A stretch of 64,000 nucleotides of DNA from Janthinobacterium sp. J1-1 (GCF_030944405.1 NZ_CP132339.1:2418001-2482000); one strand, 5' to 3'; numbered from the stretch's first letter, positions 21,012-30,075 are shown. The notes: generated from the sequence alone by a model not told the origin. A program made the numbers and translations.

Positions 21012-23543
21012 ATGCTCCGCCTTTCCCTCAACATGACCGGGCGCGACTGGCGCGCCGGGCAATTGCGTTTCCTGCTGATCGCGCTGATCGTGGCCGTCGC
21101 CGCGCTGTCGGCGGTGGGCTTTTTTGTCGACCGCTTGCGCTCGGGCCTGAACCGCGACGCGCACCAGCTGCTCGGGGCCGACCTCGTCATCAGCGCCGAC
21201 CAGCCCGTCAGCGCCGCCTGGCGCGCGGAGGCGCAACGGCGCGGTTTCATGCTGGCCGACACGGTGACGTTTCCCAGCATGGCGCAGGCCGGCGAGGGCG
21301 AGCAGTCGCTGTCGCAACTCGCTTCCATCAAGGCGGTATCCAACGGCTACCCGCAGCGCGGCAGGCTGAAGATCACCACCAGTAGCAGCGAAGCGCTGGA
21401 CGCCGTCGGTAAACCCACCAGCGACATCCCTGCGCCCGGCACCTTGTGGGTCGATGCGGCGATCTTGTCCGCACTGAACGCGAAACTGGGCGATACCTTG
21501 AAACTGGGCGACAAGCGCTTTACCGTCACCCAGCTGATCGCCAGCGAGCCTGACCGCGGCGCGTCCTTCCTGAACTTTGCGCCGCGCGTGATGCTGCCCC
21601 TGGCCGACCTGGCCGCCACCGCGCTGGTGCAAACTGGCTCGCGCGTGTCGTACCGCCTGCTGCTGTCGGCACCGGCCGGCAAATCAGCCGATATCGCCAG
21701 CTACCAGGCCTGGGTGGAACAGCAGATCAGCAAGCAGGCCATCAAGGGCGTGCGCGTCGAATCGATCGAATCGGGCAACCCGCAGATGCAATCGACCCTG
21801 GACCGCGCCGACCGTTTCCTGTCGCTGGTGGGCCTGCTGTCGGCGATGCTGGCGGCGGTGGCCGTGGCGATGGCGGCGCGCCGCTTCATGCTGCGCCACC
21901 TGGATGCCTGCGCCATGCTGCGCTGCCTGGGCCTGACGCAAAACCAGGTCACGGCCATGTATGTGATCGAGTTCCTGATCGTCGGCCTGGTCGGCAGCGT
22001 GATCGGCGTGGCGGTCGGCTACGGAGGCCACCTGGTGCTGCTCGAATTGCTGGGCAAGCTGGTGCAAAGCGACCTGCCACCCGTGTCGATGCTGCCGGCC
22101 CTGCAGGGCGTGGCCACCGGCATCCTGTTGCTGCTGGGCTTTGCGCTGCCACCGATCTTGCAACTGCGTAATGTGCCGCACAACCGCGTGATCCGCCGCG
22201 AACAGGCGCCGCCGCAGGCATTGGCGCTGGCCACCTATGGCCTGGGCATCGCCGCCTTTGTCGTGCTGCTGCTGTGGCAGGCGGGCGACGTGACACTGGC
22301 GCTATTGACGGCGGCCGGTTTCCTGGGCGGTTTTGCCCTGTTCGGCCTGGCCGGCTGGCTGGGCCTCAAGTCCCTGAAAAGCCTGCGCGGCCTGGTCAAC
22401 CATCAAAGCTGGCGCTTTGCCGTGACCTCCCTGCAGCGCCGCCCCGGCGCCACCGTGATCCAGGTGGTGTCGCTGGCGCTGGGGCTGATGGCCCTGCTGC
22501 TGCTGACCGTGGTGCGCGGCGACCTGATGGTGGCCTGGCGCGACGCCACGCCGGCCGACGCACCGAACCGTTTCATCATCAATATCTTGCCGGAACAAAA
22601 AGAGCCGATTGCCGCGCGCCTGGCGCAGGCCGGCGTGGTCAATGCGCCCCTGTATCCGATGATACGCGGGCGCCTGGTGGCGGTGAACGGCAAGGCGATT
22701 ACCGACGACACCTACCAGGATGACAGGGCAAAACGCCTGGCCGACCGCGAATTCAATCTGTCGACCATGGCGCGCATGCAAGAGCAAAACAAACTGGTCG
22801 CCGGACAATGGTTCAGCGGCAAGCCCGGCGCGCCGGCCGAAGCGTCGGTGGAAGAGGGCATCGCCAAGACGCTCAATTTGAAACTGGGCGACAGCATGCG
22901 TTTCGATATCGCCGGCCAGCCGGTGGAGGCGCGCGTGACGAGTTTGCGCAAGCTCGAATGGGGCTCGATGCGCGTCAATTTCTTTGTCATCATTAATCCG
23001 GAAGCGATGGCGGACACGCCGCAAACCTGGATCACGGCGTTTCATTTGCCGGCCGCGCACGGCGACCTGGGCAACGCGCTGACGCGTGATTATCCGAATC
23101 TGACGGTGGTCGACGTCGGCGGCATTTTGAAGCAGATCCAGGCGGTGCTGGACCAGGTGGTGACGGCGGTCGAATTCCTGTTTGCGTTTACGCTGGCGTC
23201 GGGTCTGCTGGTGCTGTATGCCGCGCTGATGGGTTCGCAAGACGAGCGTACCCGCGAGGCGGGCCTGCTGCGCGCCTTGGGCGCCACCCGGCGCCAGCTG
23301 GCGCAAGCCCAGCTGATCGAGTTCTCGCTGGTGGGCGCGCTGGCCGGCCTGCTGGCCGCGTCCGGCGCGGCCGCCATGGGCTGGGCGCTGGCCACGTACC
23401 AGTTCAAGTTCGCCTGGAGTTTCGCGCCCGGCGTGTGGGTGTTCGGCCTGCTGGCCGGCGCCCTGTGCGCGATCGCCGGCGGCTGGCTGGGCCTGCGCGG
23501 TGTCCTGAAACATCCGCCACTGCAAACCCTGCGCGAAAGCTGA
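21012..23543 (+). CDS. FtsX-like ABC transporter permease (YbbP type)
   Basis: The 843-residue integral membrane protein has an N-terminal helix (about 17-40), a large periplasmic domain, and several helices between about 265 and 480. A second periplasmic domain follows, then three C-terminal helices from about 715. FtsX-type blocks ARRFMLRHLDACAMLRCLGLTQNQVTAMYVIEFLIVG and TREAGLLRALGATRRQLAQAQLIEFSLVG are visible. This matches the COG3127 permease paired with YbbA ATPases and associated with lysophospholipase TesA. No ATP-binding protein gene is adjacent, which is odd for this family. The stop lies 17 bases from the convergent response-regulator stop. Confidence 0.85.
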   Translation: MLRLSLNMTGRDWRAGQLRFLLIALIVAVAALSAVGFFVDRLRSGLNRDAHQLLGADLVISADQPVSAAWRAEAQRRGFMLADTVTFPSMAQAGEGEQSLSQLASIKAVSNGYPQRGRLKITTSSSEALDAVGKPTSDIPAPGTLWVDAAILSALNAKLGDTLKLGDKRFTVTQLIASEPDRGASFLNFAPRVMLPLADLAATALVQTGSRVSYRLLLSAPAGKSADIASYQAWVEQQISKQAIKGVRVESIESGNPQMQSTLDRADRFLSLVGLLSAMLAAVAVAMAARRFMLRHLDACAMLRCLGLTQNQVTAMYVIEFLIVGLVGSVIGVAVGYGGHLVLLELLGKLVQSDLPPVSMLPALQGVATGILLLLGFALPPILQLRNVPHNRVIRREQAPPQALALATYGLGIAAFVVLLLWQAGDVTLALLTAAGFLGGFALFGLAGWLGLKSLKSLRGLVNHQSWRFAVTSLQRRPGATVIQVVSLALGLMALLLLTVVRGDLMVAWRDATPADAPNRFIINILPEQKEPIAARLAQAGVVNAPLYPMIRGRLVAVNGKAITDDTYQDDRAKRLADREFNLSTMARMQEQNKLVAGQWFSGKPGAPAEASVEEGIAKTLNLKLGDSMRFDIAGQPVEARVTSLRKLEWGSMRVNFFVIINPEAMADTPQTWITAFHLPAAHGDLGNALTRDYPNLTVVDVGGILKQIQAVLDQVVTAVEFLFAFTLASGLLVLYAALMGSQDERTREAGLLRALGATRRQLAQAQLIEFSLVGALAGLLAASGAAAMGWALATYQFKFAWSFAPGVWVFGLLAGALCAIAGGWLGLRGVLKHPPLQTLRES

Positions 23544-23560
23544 CCGACAGGCCGGCGATC

Positions 23561-24568
23561 TCAGGCGGCCAGGCTCTCCCTGCCCTGCGCACGCAGGAAC
23601 TGCGCATGCGACAGCACCGGCTGGCCCAGCTGGTGCGCCGGCAGGTCGAACAGGGCCCAGTAGTAGGTTTCGTGGCCCGCGCAGACGGTGGGTGCGGCGC
23701 AGTAGCGGAACCAGTTTTCGCCGATGCTGGCGCTATACATGCCGTCGCTGTCGGCATCGGAAAAATACGGGATCACGCGCCTTTCCAGCAAGGCCAGCAG
23801 CAGCGACTCGGGCGCGTCGCTGTCGCGCGCCATTTCGTATTGCGTATGCAGGCTGCGTTCCGTTTCGATCACCATCAGCCGGGCCTGGCCCTCGCGCGTG
23901 AAAAACAGGATGCCACCCGGGTTGGGGAAAATATAGTGTTCGACAAAGCCATGGCGCCGGCACAGTTCCAGCACCACCGCCGCCATCGCCTCGTCCTGCA
24001 GGAATTGGTAGTCGTGCAGCACCAGCAGGTCGCGCACCGTGTCGGACTGCTGCAGGAAGAATTCGCGCTGCAGGCCGGCGATTTCGTGTTCCAGGATATC
24101 GAGCGCATTGTCGTCGCTCTTCTTGATGTAGCGGTCGATCAGGCCCCGGTTGAAGGCGGTGACCGCCACTTTTTCATCGGCCGCGCCCGTGAACAGAATC
24201 TTCTTGCACGGCAGGTCGCGCACGGCCTGGCAAAATTCCAGCCCATTCATCTGCGGCATCGAGTAGTCGACCACCAGCACCGACGGCGTGGCAAAGCGCT
24301 GGGGCCGGGCGCTGATGCGCCAGATACGATCGAGGTCGAGCGCCACATTGCATTGGTCGGGCGGCAGGTTCTGCGTGTCGAAGTTGACGTGCAGCGGGGT
24401 CTCTCCCTGTTGCGTGCTGTGGCGCAGCCAGTGCAGGGCCGCGCTGGTGTCGTGGAAGGTCTTGCGCGCCAGCGCGGGATCGAGCTGGAAGGCCAGGCTT
24501 TTCAGGAAGGAATCGCTGTCGTCGATCAGGACGGTCAGGGTCGGATGGGTGTGGACGGGCAGTATCAT
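23561..24568 (-). CDS. jqsR: Atypical response regulator of the alpha-hydroxyketone quorum-sensing system (LqsR/JqsR-like)
   Basis: The 335-residue protein has a receiver-like N-terminal domain: acidic pair Asp16/Asp17 (LIDDSDSF), predicted phospho-acceptor Asp101 (VLVVDYSMPQMNGLEF), Thr127 (LFTGAAD) and Lys149/150 (YIKKSD). The acceptor is about 45 residues further along than in normal receivers because of an insert near 40-90. This spacing resembles Legionella LqsR. The C-terminal half has no recognisable DNA-binding helix-turn-helix. The gene starts 3 bases after the kinase stop, so the pair is co-transcribed. The name rests on the neighbouring synthase and kinase. Confidence 0.82.
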   Translation of the reverse strand: MILPVHTHPTLTVLIDDSDSFLKSLAFQLDPALARKTFHDTSAALHWLRHSTQQGETPLHVNFDTQNLPPDQCNVALDLDRIWRISARPQRFATPSVLVVDYSMPQMNGLEFCQAVRDLPCKKILFTGAADEKVAVTAFNRGLIDRYIKKSDDNALDILEHEIAGLQREFFLQQSDTVRDLLVLHDYQFLQDEAMAAVVLELCRRHGFVEHYIFPNPGGILFFTREGQARLMVIETERSLHTQYEMARDSDAPESLLLALLERRVIPYFSDADSDGMYSASIGENWFRYCAAPTVCAGHETYYWALFDLPAHQLGQPVLSHAQFLRAQGRESLAA

Positions 24569-24571
24569 GCG

Positions 24572-25894
24572 TCACCTTGCTCGGTGGGGGGAGGGAAAAC
24601 GGCTGGGCACGGGTTGCGCAAATTCCAGCACGAAGATGGCATAGGCGCCGTCGCGCGACACGCAACTGATGCGCGCCTGCCAGGCTTGCAGGATCTGCCG
24701 GCACAGGGCCAGGCCGATGCCGCTGCCGTTGTGCGCGGGATAGGAATAGAAACGGTCGAAGATCAGCGGCAGGCGGCTGGCGGCAATGCCGCAGCCGGTG
24801 TCGATGAACAGCAGACGCGGCACGGCCCGCTTGCCGTCGATGACGATGCGCACGCGGCCCTTGCCGGCGCGCTGGATCGCTTTCAGGGCGTTGCGCAGCA
24901 GGTTCAGCAGGATCACCACGCACAGCTCCGCCTGGCCTGGAAAATGGAAATCGGCGCGCAGGTCGACCGTGACGAGGGCGCGCTGGGCCGCGCTGACAAA
25001 GGGGTAGCGCTTGAGCACGGCCGTCACGGTGTCGTGCATGCCGACCGATTCTTTCGCTTCGAGCCGGCTGCTGACGGCGCTGGCGCTGAGCAGGAACAGG
25101 TCGATCATGTGGTGCATATGGCGTACTTCGAACTGGATGCGCGCCAGCGCGTCCTGGCAGGCGGCGGCGCCCTCGGCATCGGCGCTGGCATCGGTATCGG
25201 TACGGCGCGGCAGCAGACGCTGCAGGCCGCGCACATTGGCCTCGACGCTGACCAGCGGCGTGCGCAGCTCGTGCGCCACGCTGCCCAGGCCCGCGGCCAG
25301 GCCGGCCAGCTTTTGCTGCGTCCCCACATGGCGGCTGACCTTGACCAGCGACAGCACGACGATGGTAAACCAGTGTACGGGCAGTTGCTGCATTACCTGC
25401 CTGTCGAGCAGGAAACCCGGATCGCCCAGCACGGCAAACACCGCGCAGGCCAGCAGCGTGCCGCTCAGGTAAGCCAGCGCGGCGATGCGCGTATCGAAGT
25501 GGAACAGCACCACCAGCGCCACCAGCAGCGAGTGCAGCCACAAGGTCGACGCATGGTTCATCAAAAACATCAGGGTAAAGAAAAACGGCAGTTCGAAGGT
25601 CAGGCCGGCGAACAGGTAGACGCTGAACCAGGTATTGCTGAAGCGGTGAGGAAACAGGGCCGGCAGGAACATCAGCGCGGCCATCACGCGCAAGGCCGGC
25701 GATTCGTATTCCTGCGGGAAATGGTAATGCCACAAGGTGTAGTACAGGGGCATGCCGAGCGCGCCGCAAAAGGCCAGCAGGCGCACTTGGGCGCGCCGCG
25801 CCGGCATATGTTCGATGGCGTCATGGAAATGCAGAAAAGGCTGGAGCAGCCGGCCTTGCCATGGTTTTCCAGCGGAGGACTGCGCATGCGTCAT
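24572..25894 (-). CDS. jqsS: Alpha-hydroxyketone sensor histidine kinase (CqsS/LqsS/JqsS-like)
   Basis: The 440-residue kinase has an N-terminal block of about six hydrophobic helices (35-185) with no periplasmic sensor domain, as in CqsS/LqsS. The H-box VAHELRTPL carries phospho-acceptor His208. The catalytic domain has the N-box NLLRNALKAI, DTGCGI and GSGIGLALCRQIL. There is no attached receiver domain, unlike CqsS and like LqsS. It probably senses the ketone made by the divergent synthase and signals through the downstream regulator. GCGGAGGA-like purine sequence precedes the frame start. Confidence 0.88.
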   Translation of the reverse strand: MTHAQSSAGKPWQGRLLQPFLHFHDAIEHMPARRAQVRLLAFCGALGMPLYYTLWHYHFPQEYESPALRVMAALMFLPALFPHRFSNTWFSVYLFAGLTFELPFFFTLMFLMNHASTLWLHSLLVALVVLFHFDTRIAALAYLSGTLLACAVFAVLGDPGFLLDRQVMQQLPVHWFTIVVLSLVKVSRHVGTQQKLAGLAAGLGSVAHELRTPLVSVEANVRGLQRLLPRRTDTDASADAEGAAACQDALARIQFEVRHMHHMIDLFLLSASAVSSRLEAKESVGMHDTVTAVLKRYPFVSAAQRALVTVDLRADFHFPGQAELCVVILLNLLRNALKAIQRAGKGRVRIVIDGKRAVPRLLFIDTGCGIAASRLPLIFDRFYSYPAHNGSGIGLALCRQILQAWQARISCVSRDGAYAIFVLEFAQPVPSRFPSPHRAR

Positions 25895-26060
25895 GGTATG
25901 GGGCCGTGTTTACTTGTGGTAGATCAATACCATATGATCAGGCCGTTTCCAGCTGAACAGATCGCTATCTGGAGCGGTGTTGAGATGTATCAAACTCATA
26001 TGAAATGGCTCGCGCATGTTGGATGCAGTAGTTCCCATTCCAACTTTTCAAGGAGTCATC
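25895..26060. promoter_or_regulatory. Shared jqsS/jqsA control region with duplicated ATCAA-N3-CATATGA motif
   Basis: The motif ATCAAnnnCATATGA occurs in the same orientation at 25923-25937 and 25989-26003, 66 bases apart. The first copy overlaps an inverted repeat TGGTA-N6-TACCA (25917-25932). I found no strong -35/-10 pair, consistent with activator-dependent promoters. AGGAG (26051-26055) is the ribosome site of jqsA. Confidence 0.6.
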
Positions 26061-27308
26061 ATGTCGCCAGCCCTTTCCTCCCTCTCCACCGTCGCTGCCA
26101 CCACGGCCGAACAGCAGATGCCGGCCTTTGTCCGCGCGCGCATGGACGAACACTATGTGGAGCGCATCGAAAAGCTGCTCGGTGGCGAGCACTTGCACCA
26201 GTGGGTAGCCATGCCGGCCGATGTGGTCATGCTCGCCGGCAATGATTATCTGAATATCGCCGGCGAACCGGCCTTGCTGGCGGCGCAGGCGAGGGTGCTG
26301 CAAGGGGGCGGCGCGATGCTGATGTCGTCCGTCTTCCTGCAGGAAGGCAGCCGCCAGCACCGCCTGGAGGACAAGCTGGCCGATTTCCTCGGCAGCGAAG
26401 CGTGCGTGCTGGCGCAGTCGGGCTGGGCCGCCAACGTCGGCCTGCTGCAAAGCCTGGCCGGCCCCGGCATCCCCGTCTATCTCGACATGCAGGCCCATGC
26501 GTCGCTGTGGGAGGGCGTGCAGTCCGCGCAGGCGGTGGCCGTGCCGTTCCTGCATAACGACTGCGCCCATCTGCGCCGCCAGCTGGAGCGCCATGGTCCG
26601 GGCATCATCGTGGTCGACGCGCTGTACAGCACCAATGGCAGCGTGGCGCCGCTGCTGGAGATGGTGGAGCTGGCGGAAAGCAGCGGCAGCATGCTGATCG
26701 TCGACGAATCGCATTCGCTGGGCACGCATGGACCTGAAGGAGCGGGCCTGGTGGCCGGACTGGGGCTGGCCCACCGCGTCCATTTTCGTACCGCCTCGCT
26801 GGCCAAGGCGTTTGCCGGGCGCGCCGGGTTGATCACCTGCTCGTCGCACTTCAAGGGCTATTTCCTGTCCGCCTCGCGCCCGGCCATTTTCAGCTCCTGC
26901 CTGCTCGAGCACGAGCTGGCATGGTTCGACGCCGCACTCGATTTCATCCGCGCCGCCGATGACCGGCGCGCCGCGCTGCGCCAGCACAGCCTGCATCTGC
27001 GCCAGGGCCTGCTGGAACTGGGCTACAACGTCAGCGACGGCACGGAACAGATCATCGCGCTCGAAGCGGGCAGCGAGCCGGACACCCTGGTGCTGCGCAA
27101 GGCGCTGGAACGGCATGGCATCTACGGCGCCGTGTTTTGCGCACCGGCCACGCCGAAAAACCGCGCGCTGGTGCGCCTGACCTTGAATGCCCTGCTGCGC
27201 CAGGACGAGGCGCAGCGCCTGCTCGACGCCTGCGCGGCGATCCGTGACGAAGTGGGCCTGGCGCGCTGGCCGTCGACGCGGCGCTTGCGCAAGCTGGCGC
27301 TGGTGTAA
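26061..27308 (+). CDS. jqsA: Alpha-hydroxyketone autoinducer synthase (CqsA/LqsA/JqsA family)
   Basis: The 415-residue PLP enzyme belongs to the alpha-oxoamine synthase fold (relatives of KBL and 5-aminolevulinate synthase). CqsA-like features are AGNDYLNIAGEP (59-70), VDESHSLGTHGPEGAGL (214-230; Asp215 contacts the PLP ring) and FRTASLAKAFAGRAGLI (242-258), with Lys249 as the PLP lysine. Characterised members join an acyl thioester with an amino acid to give ketone signals such as CAI-1 and LAI-1. AGGAG stands 5 bases before the ATG. The divergent kinase-regulator pair supports a signalling role over a biosynthetic 8-amino-7-oxononanoate synthase. Confidence 0.92.
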   Translation: MSPALSSLSTVAATTAEQQMPAFVRARMDEHYVERIEKLLGGEHLHQWVAMPADVVMLAGNDYLNIAGEPALLAAQARVLQGGGAMLMSSVFLQEGSRQHRLEDKLADFLGSEACVLAQSGWAANVGLLQSLAGPGIPVYLDMQAHASLWEGVQSAQAVAVPFLHNDCAHLRRQLERHGPGIIVVDALYSTNGSVAPLLEMVELAESSGSMLIVDESHSLGTHGPEGAGLVAGLGLAHRVHFRTASLAKAFAGRAGLITCSSHFKGYFLSASRPAIFSSCLLEHELAWFDAALDFIRAADDRRAALRQHSLHLRQGLLELGYNVSDGTEQIIALEAGSEPDTLVLRKALERHGIYGAVFCAPATPKNRALVRLTLNALLRQDEAQRLLDACAAIRDEVGLARWPSTRRLRKLALV

Positions 27309-27359
27309 GCGCCGCGCCAGCCGGGACGGCGGCCGGCCGCTTGCGCTATCATGGCGGCC

Positions 27360-27755
27360 ATGACCGATACCACTGCCCCCACCCTGTACGAGACCATCGG
27401 CGGCGCGCCCGTGCTGCGCCAGATGGTCGACCGCTTTTATGACCTGATGGAGCTCGAGCCCGAGTTTGCCGGCATCCGCACCATGCATCCGCCGTCGACC
27501 GAAGGCTCGCGCGACAAGCTGTATTTCTTCCTGACGGGATGGATGGGCGGGCCGGACCTGTATATCGAACAGTTCGGCCATCCACGGCTGCGCGCGCGCC
27601 ATTTGCCGTACGCCATCGGCACCAGCGAGCGCGACCAGTGGTTGCGCGCCATGGCCTGGGCCATGGAAGACACCGGCATCGAAGAATCCCTGCGCGTGCG
27701 GCTGATGGAATCGTTCTACCAGACCGCCGACTGGATGCGCAACAAGCCCGACTGA
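27360..27755 (+). CDS. Group II truncated hemoglobin
   Basis: The 131-residue 2/2 globin has the family opening TLYETIGGAPVLRQMVDRFYDLM, helix-E region SRDKLYFFLTGWMGGPDLYIEQFGHPRLRARHLPYAIG (its second His is the likely proximal haem ligand), and DQWLRAMAWAM with the group II Trp. Family members bind O2 or NO. Two ATGs (27351 and 27360) are possible and neither has a clear ribosome site; the second gives the usual family N-terminus. It lies 51 bases after jqsA and 4 bases before rmuC, so it may be read through from either side. Confidence 0.9.
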   Translation: MTDTTAPTLYETIGGAPVLRQMVDRFYDLMELEPEFAGIRTMHPPSTEGSRDKLYFFLTGWMGGPDLYIEQFGHPRLRARHLPYAIGTSERDQWLRAMAWAMEDTGIEESLRVRLMESFYQTADWMRNKPD

Positions 27756-27759
27756 TCCC

Positions 27760-29136
27760 ATGACCTCGCTCGAATTCTATGTGCTGCTGGGCGCCGTCGC
27801 GGCCGTCATCGTGTTGCTGGTGCTGCTGCTGTTGCGGCCCCGTCCTGGGGCCGGCACCGATGGCGCCACCACCCTGGCGCTGGTGCAGCAGCACCAGGCG
27901 CAAAGCCTGGAACGCATCGACCGGGTCGAACGCGAAGTGCGGCTGCAGCTGCAGGCGTCGGCGCAGGCGACGCGGCAGGACCTGGCGGCCGGCCTGGCGC
28001 AATTCCAGGCCGCCACCCTGCAGCAGCTCGACAGCCTGCGCACGCAGATACAGGCGCAAGGCAAGGTCGGACGCGAAGAACAGGCGCAAAGCCTGGCGCG
28101 CTTTGCCGACAGCACCAACCAGACCCTGGCCCAGCTGACCGAATCGAACGCCCAGCGCATGCTGGAAGTGCGCGCCACGCTGGAAAGCAAGATCCGCGAT
28201 CTGCAGATGGACAATGGCGCGCGCCTGGAGGAAATGCGCAAGACGGTCGATGAAAAGCTGCACGCCACCCTGGAGACGCGCCTGTCCGCCTCGTTCCAGC
28301 AAGTGTCGGAACGGCTGGAAAAAGTCCACCAGGGCCTTGGCGAGATGCAGCAGCTGGCGCTGGGCGTGGGTGACTTGAAGCGGGTGCTGACCAACGTCAA
28401 GACGCGCGGCACCTGGGGCGAAGTACAGCTGGAAATGCTGCTGGAGCAAGTGCTCACCGTCGATCAGTATGCGAAAAACGTGGAAACCGTGCCGGGCAGC
28501 GGCGCCAGGGTCGAGTTCGCCCTGAAACTGCCGGGCCTGGTCGATGGCGGACCGCCCGTGTGGATGCCGATCGATGCGAAGTTTCCGAAAGAGCAATATG
28601 AACGGCTGGTCGAGTCGGCGGAACGGGCCGATGCCGAGGGCGTGGCGCTGGCCGGGCGCGAACTGGAACGGGCCGTGCGCGGCGAGGCAAAAACCATCGC
28701 CGACAAATACCTTCTGCCGCCGCAAACCACCGATTTCGCCATCCTGTTCCTGCCGACCGAAGGCCTGTACGCCGAAGTGATGCGCCGGCCGGGGCTGGCC
28801 GACGACCTGCAGCGCGTGCACCGGGTCAGCATCGCCGGGCCGTCGACCCTGACCGCCTTGCTCAACAGCCTGCAGATGGGCTTCCGGACGCTGGCGCTGG
28901 AAAAGCGCTCGTCCGAAGTGTGGCAGGTGCTGGGTGCCGTCAAGACGGAATTCGGCAAGTTCGGCGAGGTGCTGTCGCAAACCCGTTTGACCCTGGAAAA
29001 AGCGGCCAGGAATATCGAAAGCGCCGAAGTGCGCAGCCGGCAGATGGCGCGCAAGCTCAAATCGGTGGAAGCCCTGCCCGGCGACACGGCGGCCCTGCTG
29101 CTGGGTGCGGCCGGCGAGGCGGCCGAAGGCGAGTAG
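27760..29136 (+). CDS. rmuC: DNA recombination protein RmuC
   Basis: The 458-residue protein has an N-terminal membrane anchor (about 6-26). A long coiled-coil region rich in Gln/Ala/Leu follows (about 40-220). The RmuC domain has TRGTWGEVQLEMLLEQVL, PIDAKFPKEQYERL, TTDFAILFLPTEGLYAEVMRRPGL and GPSTLTALLNSLQMGFRTLALEKRS. RmuC limits recombination at inverted repeats in E. coli; its chemistry is not settled, though it resembles restriction-type nuclease folds. It begins 4 bases after the globin stop. Confidence 0.94.
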   Translation: MTSLEFYVLLGAVAAVIVLLVLLLLRPRPGAGTDGATTLALVQQHQAQSLERIDRVEREVRLQLQASAQATRQDLAAGLAQFQAATLQQLDSLRTQIQAQGKVGREEQAQSLARFADSTNQTLAQLTESNAQRMLEVRATLESKIRDLQMDNGARLEEMRKTVDEKLHATLETRLSASFQQVSERLEKVHQGLGEMQQLALGVGDLKRVLTNVKTRGTWGEVQLEMLLEQVLTVDQYAKNVETVPGSGARVEFALKLPGLVDGGPPVWMPIDAKFPKEQYERLVESAERADAEGVALAGRELERAVRGEAKTIADKYLLPPQTTDFAILFLPTEGLYAEVMRRPGLADDLQRVHRVSIAGPSTLTALLNSLQMGFRTLALEKRSSEVWQVLGAVKTEFGKFGEVLSQTRLTLEKAARNIESAEVRSRQMARKLKSVEALPGDTAALLLGAAGEAAEGE

Positions 29137-29139
29137 GCT

Positions 29140-30075
29140 TTACTGTCGCTTGCGGCGCCGCGCGCCATGGGCGATGCAAGCTAGGCCGGCCAGCAGCATG
29201 GCCCAGGTCTGCGGTTCGGGCACGGCCGGCAGGATATTCGGCTCGACCGGCAAGGTCGGCACAATCGACTGAGGCTGGATATAGCCCGGGCCACCGCTGA
29301 TGCGCGACACACCGCCGCCACCACCGGACGGGATCGGCGTATTGCTGGCGAAGCGCACCGACTCATCGTGCACGAACGGTGTATACCTGGCCACCGGTGG
29401 CAGCGCATCGCCGATCGACACGCCACCGCGCAAGGCGTCGGGATTGTCCCACATGGGCGGGCCTTCCTCGGGGCCGCCGATGGTGACGACGCCCGAGCGC
29501 GCCGCGCCACCCGCACCGGCGGGAGCACCGGCGCCACCCACGCCACCGGCGCTGCCGCCGCGTGGCGCGCCGCTGCCCGCTGGAGAGATGCGGCTGACAT
29601 TGCGGCAAATGGTCGGCACCAGGATGCATTCCCCCTGCACGCAGTAGACCAGGCCGCGCTCTTCCATCTTGTCGCTCCAGCCCGCGCGCGTGACATTGCG
29701 GCAGACGCGGCCCTGGCCGAAGTGCATCTCGGTGATGCGCGCATCGTAATACTGCTTGCCGCGGATGGTATCGCGGCTGATCACGACGATCTCATCGTAC
29801 TGGCGCGCGCGCATGCGCTGCTTCAATTGTTCGCGCACCGCCGGCGCGATATCGGTATAGCGGTCGACGGCGGCCACCACGTCGCCCATGAAGGGGTCGG
29901 CGCCGGGGCGGTCCCAGCTGCAGTCTTCCACGTCGCCGCGCAGCTTGCCTTTGGCCTGCGCATCGGCGGGCGTGCCCGCGAGAAATAGCACGCCGAACAT
30001 CAACCAGGCGCCCAGCAGCCAGGCGCGATGGAGAGCCGCAATCGAAGGTGCTGTCAGTTTCTTGTACGAAATCAT
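29140..30075 (-). CDS. PEP-CTERM protein with conserved MHFG-type segment
   Basis: The 311-residue exported protein has an N-terminal signal (to about residue 40) and a Cys-containing domain with DVEDCSWDRPGADPFMGD, DRYTDIAP, ARQYDEIVVISRD and MHFGQGRVCRNVTRAGWS. A Gly/Ala/Ser-rich linker (about 165-195) precedes the C-terminal sorting signal VPEPQTWAMLLAGLACIAHGARRRKR. I recall a PEP-CTERM subfamily named for the MHFG segment, which fits. PEP-CTERM proteins are processed by exosortase at the inner membrane and are linked to exopolysaccharide-producing bacteria. Its stop lies 3 bases from the rmuC stop (convergent). Confidence 0.85.
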   Translation of the reverse strand: MISYKKLTAPSIAALHRAWLLGAWLMFGVLFLAGTPADAQAKGKLRGDVEDCSWDRPGADPFMGDVVAAVDRYTDIAPAVREQLKQRMRARQYDEIVVISRDTIRGKQYYDARITEMHFGQGRVCRNVTRAGWSDKMEERGLVYCVQGECILVPTICRNVSRISPAGSGAPRGGSAGGVGGAGAPAGAGGAARSGVVTIGGPEEGPPMWDNPDALRGGVSIGDALPPVARYTPFVHDESVRFASNTPIPSGGGGGVSRISGGPGYIQPQSIVPTLPVEPNILPAVPEPQTWAMLLAGLACIAHGARRRKRQ

